From: an uncultured Saprospiraceae bacterium
GTDB taxonomy: Bacteria; Bacteroidota; Bacteroidia; Chitinophagales; Saprospiraceae
Assembly (NCBI GenBank): GCA_937974625.1
Contig: CALJVJ010000019.1
Coordinates: 22,598-86,597 of the forward strand
Length of the DNA: 64,000 nucleotides
Direction: 5' to 3'
Under the pieces are notes generated by a model, which saw nothing but the letters and a program-made list of their open reading frames with translations, was not told the origin of the DNA and made no database searches. Numbering within the stretch: the stretch's first letter is position 1; the number at the start of each line of letters is the position of its first letter. A program made the translations under genes and the position numbers. Positions 56,626 to 64,000 of this stretch are shown here, in pieces.

Positions 56626-57327
56626 ATGACTTATAAATCAATAAAAGAAGCCGCTTATGAAGCAAATATGCAATTACCAGAACTAGGTCTAGTCTTATTT
56701 ACTTTTGGAAATGCGAGTGTGGTGGACCGTGAAAAAGGAGTCTTTGCGATTAAACCAAGTGGTGTGCCTTATAAAAAATTAACAGCTAAAGACATGGTGA
56801 TTGTAGATTATGAAGGCAATACCGTAGATGGGACAATGCGGCCTTCTTCTGATACCAAAACCCATGCTGTTTTATATAAGTATTGGGAAAAAATTGGTGG
56901 AATTGTCCATACACATTCTACCTATGGTACCGCATGGGCACAAGCACAAAAAGATGTGCCGATTATGGGCACCACTCACGCGGACCACCTAACAGTTGAT
57001 ATTCCTTGTGCGCCTCCCATGTCGGATGAAATGATTAAGGGAAATTACGAGCATGAAACTGGTTTTCAAATCTTAAATGAATTCAAAAATCGAAGACTTT
57101 CTTATGAAGAAGTGGAAATGATTTTAATTGGAAATCACGCACCTTTTACTTGGGGAAAAACCGTTTCAAAAGCGGTGTATAATTCTGCGGTATTAGAAGA
57201 ATGCGCAAAGATGGCCTATCTTTCATTAGGTATTAATCCATTGGCTCCTCGTTTAAAAAACACTTTAATTCAAAAACATTTTGAGCGCAAACATGGGCCA
57301 AACTCCTATTATGGACAGGAGGAATAG
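56626..57327 (+). CDS. araD: L-ribulose-5-phosphate 4-epimerase
   Basis: 'FAIKPSGVPYKKLTAKDMVIVDYEGNTVDGTMRPSSDTKTHAVLYKYWEKIGGIVHTHSTYGTAWAQA'; start codon abuts the araB stop (TAAATG). Confidence 0.95.
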   Translation: MTYKSIKEAAYEANMQLPELGLVLFTFGNASVVDREKGVFAIKPSGVPYKKLTAKDMVIVDYEGNTVDGTMRPSSDTKTHAVLYKYWEKIGGIVHTHSTYGTAWAQAQKDVPIMGTTHADHLTVDIPCAPPMSDEMIKGNYEHETGFQILNEFKNRRLSYEEVEMILIGNHAPFTWGKTVSKAVYNSAVLEECAKMAYLSLGINPLAPRLKNTLIQKHFERKHGPNSYYGQEE

Positions 57328-57347
57328 AAAAACTTGCATAAGTAATT

Positions 57348-57483
57348 CAAGTTGCAAACAATTTTTAAAGAAAGAAAACCTGCCTCGGCCAGCAGCCAGG
57401 TGCGTTAATTTTTGGTGCATTTTACTTGCTTCGCCGTAAAATTTCCAAAAATTGCCTTATTTCCTTTCATTGTCCGCAACTTG
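57348..57483. repeat. Intergenic nested inverted-repeat element between araD and araA
   Basis: Outer CAAGTTGC (57348-57355) / GCAACTTG (57476-57483); inner AATTTTTGGTGCATTTTAC (57407-57425) / GTAAAATTTCCAAAAATT (57436-57453). Confidence 0.5.
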
Positions 57484-57519
57484 GGTTAGGTAGTCAACTA
57501 AAGTTCAAACAAAATTAAG

Positions 57520-59022
57520 ATGCTCAACAATTTCAAAACCTTCGAAATCTGGTTTATTACAGGAAGTCAACATTTGTATGGACCTGAAACCTTGAAACAA
57601 GTAAAGACTAATTCCAAAAAAATAGCTACGGCACTCAACCGTGCTAAGAATATTCCCATCAAAATAAAGTTTAAAGCACTTCTTACCACCCCTGATGAAA
57701 TCTATAATCTATGCAAAACTGCTAATTCTGACGAAAATTGCATTGGTTTAATTGCATGGATGCACACCTTCTCCCCCGCTAAAATGTGGATAAATGGATT
57801 AAAAATCCTAAGTAAACCAATGCTTCATTTGCATACGCAATTTAATGCCGAAATCCCTTGGTCTAGTATTAATATGGATTTTATGAATTTAAATCAATCT
57901 GCTCACGGTGGAAGAGAATTTGGGTTCATCAATACTCGAATGGGTTTAAATCGTAAAGTAGTCGTCGGGCATTGGCAAGACGAAGAAGTCATTGAAAAAA
58001 TTGCTATTTGGGCAAGGGTGGCTGCTGGGTGGAAAGCCACACAAACCATGAAAATTGCCAGATTCGGAGACAATATGAGGGAAGTCGCTGTCACAGAAGG
58101 TGATAAGGTTGCGGCACAAATTCAATTTGGATATTCGGTCAATGGCTATGGATTAGGTGATTTAGTTCAGTTCATTGAGCAAGTGTCTACAAAAGAAATA
58201 GATGCCACTATTGGTCAGTATTTTGAAACCTATGAAGTCATGCAATCCCTTCATAAAAAAGGTAAACAACACCAAGCCTTAATAGAAGCAGCAAAAATAG
58301 AAATTGGCTTGCGGGCATTTTTAGAAGCAGGTAACTTCACCGCATTTACCGACACCTTTGAAAATTTGACTGGCTTAGTTCAATTACCGGGCATTGCGGT
58401 TCAGCGATTAATGGCAGAAGGATATGGCTTTGGCGCAGAGGGTGATTGGAAAACGGCTGCTTTGGTCAGGGCAATGAAAGTGATGGGAGATGGATTGGAG
58501 GGTGGTAATTCTTTTATGGAAGATTATACCTATCATTTTAACCCAACAAATATGGCAGTACTTGGCGCCCACATGCTGGAAATATGTCCAACTATCGCAA
58601 TGAATAAGTCCAAATGTGAAATTCACCCATTAGGCATTGGCGGTAAGGCTGACCCCGTTCGATTAGTTTTTAACGGAAAAACTGGTCCAGCTTTAAATGC
58701 CTCTATGATAGATTTGGGTAATAGATTTAGATTACTCATCAACACAGTTGAAGCAATTGCACCAGAAGCAGATTTACCAAATTTACCCGTCGCTCGCGTC
58801 TTATGGAAAGCACATCCAGATGTAAAAACAGCCGCAGCAGCTTGGATTTTAGCAGGTGGAGCACATCATACCTGTTATAGTCAAAATCTAAGTGCGGAGT
58901 ATCTAGCAGACTTTGCTGAAATGGCAAATATAGAATATGTTTTGATTGATAAATCAACAAAAATTCATTCCTTTAAACAAGCTTTAAAATGGAATGATTT
59001 GTATTATAAATTAAATGGATAG
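57520..59022 (+). CDS. araA: L-arabinose isomerase
   Basis: '[20 protein letters not shown]', '[18 protein letters not shown]', '[38 protein letters not shown]'. Confidence 0.96.
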   Translation: MLNNFKTFEIWFITGSQHLYGPETLKQVKTNSKKIATALNRAKNIPIKIKFKALLTTPDEIYNLCKTANSDENCIGLIAWMHTFSPAKMWINGLKILSKPMLHLHTQFNAEIPWSSINMDFMNLNQSAHGGREFGFINTRMGLNRKVVVGHWQDEEVIEKIAIWARVAAGWKATQTMKIARFGDNMREVAVTEGDKVAAQIQFGYSVNGYGLGDLVQFIEQVSTKEIDATIGQYFETYEVMQSLHKKGKQHQALIEAAKIEIGLRAFLEAGNFTAFTDTFENLTGLVQLPGIAVQRLMAEGYGFGAEGDWKTAALVRAMKVMGDGLEGGNSFMEDYTYHFNPTNMAVLGAHMLEICPTIAMNKSKCEIHPLGIGGKADPVRLVFNGKTGPALNASMIDLGNRFRLLINTVEAIAPEADLPNLPVARVLWKAHPDVKTAAAAWILAGGAHHTCYSQNLSAEYLADFAEMANIEYVLIDKSTKIHSFKQALKWNDLYYKLNG

Positions 59023-59077
59023 ATTTTTTTTACTGTTAAAAATTATTTTTAAGAATCAAAAACTAACGAATTAAAAT

Positions 59078-59815
59078 ATGAGACTAAAAGACAAAGTAGC
59101 CATCGTTACAGGAGGAGCCAGAGGAATTGGAAAAGCCATTTCTGAACTCTTCGCTAAAGAAGGAGCAGCTGTAATCATTTGGGACTTATTAGATGTAGGA
59201 AAAGAAACAGCAGAAAGTATCCAAGCAAATGGTGGTAAGGCCACTTTTACCAAAATTTCAGTTACTGATAAAGAGGCAGTAGAAGCTGAAGCCAAAAGAA
59301 TTTTTGAAGAATATGGTCGATTAGATATTCTAGCTAATAATGCAGGAATTGTCAAAGATAGAACCCTTTTGAAAATGAGCATGGATGAGTGGAATGCTGT
59401 GATGAATGTTAACCTAACAGGTGTGTTTATTTGTACAAAGGCTTGTGTTCCATATATGATTGAAAATAAATATGGCAGAATAATTTCTGCTGCTTCAACT
59501 TCAGGGATGCGAGGAAATTATGGGCAAACCAATTATTCTGCCACTAAAGCAGGCGTAATCGGCATGGCAAAAACATGGACTTTAGAATTAGGGAAATATG
59601 GCATTACGGCTAACGTAATAGCTCCAGGTTATACCGTAACAGATATGACTGCTACCATTCCGGAAGAAACTGCAAAAATGTTTGCCAAACAAATTCCAGT
59701 ACGATTTTTAGGTGACCCAATGGATATCGCTCATGGATATTTATATTTTGCTTCTCCAGAAGCAAGATATGTATCTGGTGTTTGTTTGAATATTGATGGG
59801 GGTGCAGCACGGTAA
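59078..59815 (+). CDS. SDR family oxidoreductase (3-oxoacyl-ACP reductase FabG-like)
   Basis: 'VAIVTGGARGIGKAI', 'LANNAGI', 'NYSATKAGVIGMAKTW', 'YVSGVCLNIDGGAAR'. Confidence 0.92.
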   Translation: MRLKDKVAIVTGGARGIGKAISELFAKEGAAVIIWDLLDVGKETAESIQANGGKATFTKISVTDKEAVEAEAKRIFEEYGRLDILANNAGIVKDRTLLKMSMDEWNAVMNVNLTGVFICTKACVPYMIENKYGRIISAASTSGMRGNYGQTNYSATKAGVIGMAKTWTLELGKYGITANVIAPGYTVTDMTATIPEETAKMFAKQIPVRFLGDPMDIAHGYLYFASPEARYVSGVCLNIDGGAAR

Positions 59816-59843
59816 ATATTCTTTTTTGTGGTTCATTGGTATT

Positions 59844-59884
59844 AAAAAAGTGTATTCCGATAACATTCGGAATACACTTTTTTT
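59844..59884. terminator. Strong bidirectional-type terminator hairpin
   Basis: AAAAAAGTGTATTCCGA-loop-TCGGAATACACTTTTTTT, 17-bp perfect stem. Confidence 0.85.
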
Positions 59885-60200
59885 ACAGGTGACTTTAAAA
59901 AAATATTAAAATAATTTCATTTTCAAAAGATTAGTGTTTACTTTGTGATATAGAACTAAACATTATGTATAATCTGTTAAACTGAATTAAAACAAAAGGC
60001 AAAAAAACAAATGAAAATATACCTCATTTCCTATAAATGTGGATTTTGCTTGCCTCTAAATTTTACCTCAAAAATAGAATAGTTCTAATAATTTTAATTC
60101 TTCTTATAATTGAGTATTGCTATTCAATCATCTTAAATTCTATTGCGCCAAGTTAGCATTTAGGGGTGTTGAATGAAAATAATCTAAAAACCATTGTTAA

Positions 60201-63200
60201 ATGAATCAACACAGCCTATTTCGCACAACCATTACGGTATTATTTTTTTATTTCTCGATTTCTACACTTTTTGCTCAAAATGCCAACTTCTCTGGGGATT
60301 TTGCCAATATTGTGACAAATGATAGTCGACCTGGTTGGATAAAATTCCAATCCGGAAATGAATTAAATACTAGTGAGTTTATTAATTCGATAAATGGTGG
60401 ACTTAATTTAGATGAAAATTTTACTTTCCCACAATTGAAAACCATTAAGGATAATTTGGGTGCCTTACACCATCAATACCAGATGACTTACAAAGGAGTA
60501 CCTATTGAAAACCATACATGGTTACTTCATGAAAAATCTGGAAAACTTTATTTAGCACAAGGTCATTCAAAGCCTAGTTTCGAGGATGTTCCAGAAATCC
60601 CCTCCTTGTCAGAGCAAAATGCTTTAACCCATATTTTCGCTTTGCCTGATACTGTAAATTTCAAAAGATATGCTTGGCAAGATGCTCAATTAGAACGTAA
60701 TCTGAAATTGGTTACTGGAGATAATAATGCTACCCACTTTCCTAAAGGCACCCTTGTCTGGGCAAAAAACGAACAACAAAGTGCATATACCTTAGCTTAT
60801 TCATTTGATGTTTTCGTAGCTGACCCAATTTCTAAAAAAAGGTATTTCATCAATGCACATAACCGACAAATAATCAAAGAAATTGACTTGATTCAGACCA
60901 ATTGTTTTTCTGAAAATCATGGTCATGCAACTCACAATTGTAATACTAACAATACCCAGTCCAAACATAATCAAAGTTTTGCAGATACCCCAGCTTCAGG
61001 AAAAGCCAATTATGTTTCTGCTAATGGAGGTATCGTAAATTTTACTTCCGATTTTAATGGAACTGACTATACTTTAATGGCAAGTAATCTTGGTCCTGAT
61101 AATAATCAGGTTGTTCATACCTTATCTGCTAACAATGAATATAATTTTGACAATTTAACAGAAATTACTGATGCAGATAATGATTGGCAAGATGATTCTA
61201 CCGCAATTGGCGCTCATTGGGGAACAGAAAAAGTTTATGATTATTTCTTGAATAAACATGGAAGAAAAAGTTTTGATGGAAATGGTGCACCCCTTTTAAG
61301 TTATGTTCACTATGGTTCTAATTATGTCAATGCTTTTTGGAATGGTGTTAACATGACTTATGGTGATGGAAATGGTCAAACTTGGGGCGCATTGACCTCA
61401 TTAGATGTCATTGCTCACGAAATTGCACACGGTGTTACAGAAAATAATGGTTTAGGTGGAATGGTTTATTACAGTGAATCTGGCGCATTAAATGAATCTT
61501 TCAGTGATATTTTTGGAGTCGTTTTTGAGTTTGAATATGACCCAGATGGTGGAGATTGGTTGATGGGCGAAGATTTTGACCTAGCTAATCATAATGGATT
61601 TAGAAGTATGTCCAATCCACATGATGAAGGCGACCCTAAAACTTATTATGGCACAAATTGGTATACAGGCACTGGTGATAATGCAGGGGTACATACAAAT
61701 AGTGGGGTACAAAATTATTGGTTCTATTTAATGGTAAATGGAGGAACAGGCACTAGTGAGTATCAATATAATTATGATGTCCAACCGCAAACTATGGACG
61801 ACATGGCTGCAATAATGTACAGGGCATTAACCACTTATATGACACCAAATGCCACTTATTTGGATGCTAGAGATGGCACCATAATGGCCGCTATTGATTT
61901 ATTTGGTGAAGGTGGGCCTCAGCATCATTTCTCGGAACAGGCATGGTGTGCCGTAGGAGTAGGTGAATCTTGTTTGCCAAGTATTGAAGTAATAACGCCA
62001 ACTTTGAACTCAATTCTAACTGCTGGTTCTAACTACTCTATTACTTGGAATAGTACTTTGACTTCTATTATTCCCACCGTAAAAATCGAATATACTACTC
62101 AAACAGGAGATAATGCTAATTGGACCTTAATTGAAGAGGATGTACCAAATAATGGTAGCTATGATTGGTTTATTCCTAGTATTTATAGTACTTCGGTTAG
62201 AATCCGAGTAAGAGATAATGGTGATAATAGCCAAAATAGACCAGCACACCCATTAATTTCAGACGAAAGCCGAATATTTAATATTTTACCTTGTTTAGGT
62301 TCAGAATCGTTTACAATTTCTGGAGCAGCTAATATCAATCAGCCTGTTGATTTCATAGGAAATATTCCTGGCGATAGTTATGAGTGGCTAATTGATGGGA
62401 ACGTTGTTGGGACCTCTCAAGATTTAAACTATACTTTTACCAATTACGGAATATTTGAGATTACCTATAAAATTGAAAATAGTGCAAATAATTGCTTTAA
62501 CATAGAAAGTGAGTTCGTTTATATATTTCCTGATGATGTCTGCGATGCCCAAATGGTTGATATTGGAACATCCTATTTAGGAAGTTTTATAGGTACAACT
62601 ATTGAACCTAGTGAACCAAGACCAGCAGGAGGAGATTGCGAAAATAGTTGGTGTAGTGACTATATCAATAACTCCCTATGGTACACCTTCGTCGCTCCTA
62701 GTTCAGGAATAGTCAATATAAAGGTAGAGGGTATTAGTTATTCTTCCTCTAAGATAGCCTTATACGAAAACATAGATTGTACTATTAATGATCCTTTCCA
62801 AAATGCTGTATTATTAGCAGCAAATGATAATATAGAAGGTCAATGTTGCAATGGTTCTGAAATCCAGAAAGTTTGTCTTTCTCCAGGAAATACTTATTAT
62901 ATTCAAGTAGCAGCTCAATTTGAAACAGGCGATTTTAATTTAACCGTTGAAGAAAAAAATACCTATTCAGGTTTATTTGAAAATTTTTCAAACTGTGATA
63001 TCCCCTCAGATTGGGTAATAAAATCAAATGAAAAAGGCATCGGTATTTTTAACGATAGTGAAAATTACGAATGTATCGGCTGTGGAATTAGAGTCTATGG
63101 GGGTGGCGGAGTTGGTTCTGCAACGGTGGAATTACCTCACATGGATTTCACTAATTTTACTAATACTGTTTTAATTCTAGATTATGGCTTGATTCCACAG

Positions 63201-64000
63201 GTTGATGGGGAAGAAAATGAATTGAGAGTGGAAGTCGGAACTGACTGTGGAGCCTATACATCCATATTTACTCGAAATGGTACTGACCTAATAACGAATG
63301 ACCCTCCAACTCATTCAAATGGAGCATTTGTAGTTCCAAATTGTAATGAAATAAAAAAATTAGAAGTTGATTTATCTGCCTATGATGGTCAATCCAATGT
63401 AAGTATTCGCCTAATAGCCGAAGGGGAATGGAATAATCCTTTAATTCTAGACAATATCCTTGTGGATCAACCCAATGACACTTGTAGGATGCTGGACTCT
63501 TTAGTTTTGGTAGATATATATAATGCATTGGATGGCCCAAATTGGGCCAACACATGGGATTTTAATAAACCATTGGACAGCTTATATGGGGTAACTTTAA
63601 GTCCATTTGGTTGTGTTACAGAAATAGATTTAGATGGAAATGTTAACTGTTTAACCTGTAGTGATAATGGAAATAATCTACAAGGTACTTTTCCTCCTAC
63701 CATTGGAAATTTAGTAGAGTTAAAAAATATAAGCTTAAGTAGAAATGCTATTAATGGGTCTATTCCATCAAGTATAGGAAATTTAGTGAAATTAGAAAAT
63801 ATATATTTTTATAGTCTAGATCTAACAGGTACAATTCCATCCGAGATAGGTAATCTAACAAATCTTACTTATTTAAACTTAGGTAATAACCAATTATCAG
63901 GGCCAATACCTCCAGAAATAGGGAACCTAATTGAGTTATATTATTTGAGGTTACAAAGCAATAATCTTTCGGGTACGATTCCTTCTTCTCTAACTAACTT
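60201..64000 (+). CDS. M4 (thermolysin-like) metalloprotease fused to accessory domains and plant-type leucine-rich repeats (partial, C-terminus off the right edge)
   Basis: Frame open from ATG 60201 (MNQHSLFRTTITVLFFYFSISTLFAQ) to the window end; FTP-like propeptide; zinc motif 'DVIAHEIAHGVTENNGLGG...SGALNESFSDIFG'; 'VHTNSGVQNYWFYLM'; C-terminal 'IGNLVELKNISLSRNAINGSIPSSIGNL...LTYLNLGNNQLSGPIPPEIGNL'. Not in the ORF track. Confidence 0.9.
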   Translation, partial: MNQHSLFRTTITVLFFYFSISTLFAQNANFSGDFANIVTNDSRPGWIKFQSGNELNTSEFINSINGGLNLDENFTFPQLKTIKDNLGALHHQYQMTYKGVPIENHTWLLHEKSGKLYLAQGHSKPSFEDVPEIPSLSEQNALTHIFALPDTVNFKRYAWQDAQLERNLKLVTGDNNATHFPKGTLVWAKNEQQSAYTLAYSFDVFVADPISKKRYFINAHNRQIIKEIDLIQTNCFSENHGHATHNCNTNNTQSKHNQSFADTPASGKANYVSANGGIVNFTSDFNGTDYTLMASNLGPDNNQVVHTLSANNEYNFDNLTEITDADNDWQDDSTAIGAHWGTEKVYDYFLNKHGRKSFDGNGAPLLSYVHYGSNYVNAFWNGVNMTYGDGNGQTWGALTSLDVIAHEIAHGVTENNGLGGMVYYSESGALNESFSDIFGVVFEFEYDPDGGDWLMGEDFDLANHNGFRSMSNPHDEGDPKTYYGTNWYTGTGDNAGVHTNSGVQNYWFYLMVNGGTGTSEYQYNYDVQPQTMDDMAAIMYRALTTYMTPNATYLDARDGTIMAAIDLFGEGGPQHHFSEQAWCAVGVGESCLPSIEVITPTLNSILTAGSNYSITWNSTLTSIIPTVKIEYTTQTGDNANWTLIEEDVPNNGSYDWFIPSIYSTSVRIRVRDNGDNSQNRPAHPLISDESRIFNILPCLGSESFTISGAANINQPVDFIGNIPGDSYEWLIDGNVVGTSQDLNYTFTNYGIFEITYKIENSANNCFNIESEFVYIFPDDVCDAQMVDIGTSYLGSFIGTTIEPSEPRPAGGDCENSWCSDYINNSLWYTFVAPSSGIVNIKVEGISYSSSKIALYENIDCTINDPFQNAVLLAANDNIEGQCCNGSEIQKVCLSPGNTYYIQVAAQFETGDFNLTVEEKNTYSGLFENFSNCDIPSDWVIKSNEKGIGIFNDSENYECIGCGIRVYGGGGVGSATVELPHMDFTNFTNTVLILDYGLIPQVDGEENELRVEVGTDCGAYTSIFTRNGTDLITNDPPTHSNGAFVVPNCNEIKKLEVDLSAYDGQSNVSIRLIAEGEWNNPLILDNILVDQPNDTCRMLDSLVLVDIYNALDGPNWANTWDFNKPLDSLYGVTLSPFGCVTEIDLDGNVNCLTCSDNGNNLQGTFPPTIGNLVELKNISLSRNAINGSIPSSIGNLVKLENIYFYSLDLTGTIPSEIGNLTNLTYLNLGNNQLSGPIPPEIGNLIELYYLRLQSNNLSGTIPSSLTN

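Noticed and set aside
59071-59382. Minus-strand 103-aa ORF
   Set aside because: Antisense to the SDR gene.
63268-63703. Minus-strand 95- and 78-aa ORFs
   Set aside because: Antisense to the open M4-LRR reading frame, which continues to the window end.
1-64000. tRNA, rRNA, CRISPR-Cas, toxin-antitoxin, prophage or transposase genes
   Set aside because: Looked for characteristic motifs by eye and found none I could support; tRNAscan/Infernal would be decisive.

Overview
This 64 kb window looks like a Bacteroidota chromosome, probably Saprospiria-like. That assignment rests on AT-richness, TAnnTTTG-type -7 elements, T9SS C-terminal sorting domains and protein style. The window has three parts. 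(i) Large secreted mosaic proteins: a >=2048-aa repeat adhesin on the minus strand (6144->1, runs off the left edge, missing from the ORF track); an FG-GAP/VCBS T9SS protein; a 6175-aa giant (27456-45983) with N-terminal dockerin-like and cohesin-like modules, many HYR/PKD-type modules, propeller-like segments, CBM-like segments and a T9SS sorting tail; and an M4 metalloprotease fused to plant-type LRRs (60201->64000, runs off the right edge, also missing from the ORF track). (ii) Housekeeping and metabolism: hybrid histidine kinase, SelO, KAS-III, threonine synthase, Gfo/Idh/MocA oxidoreductase, cupin, two acyl-CoA dehydrogenases, RimO, Lrp/AsnC divergent from an aromatic amino acid hydroxylase, aldose epimerase, RmuC, and an araB-araD-araA cluster with an SDR. 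(iii) Intergenic hairpins, terminators and MITE-like inverted-repeat elements. The most interesting material is the coexistence of cohesin-like and dockerin-like modules in T9SS-type giant proteins, a CUB-like domain apparently nested inside a PKD-like module, recurrent Cys-rich modules without an obvious family name, and the M4-LRR fusion. I saw no tRNA, rRNA, CRISPR array or transposase. All domain calls were made by eye and need HMM or structure confirmation.
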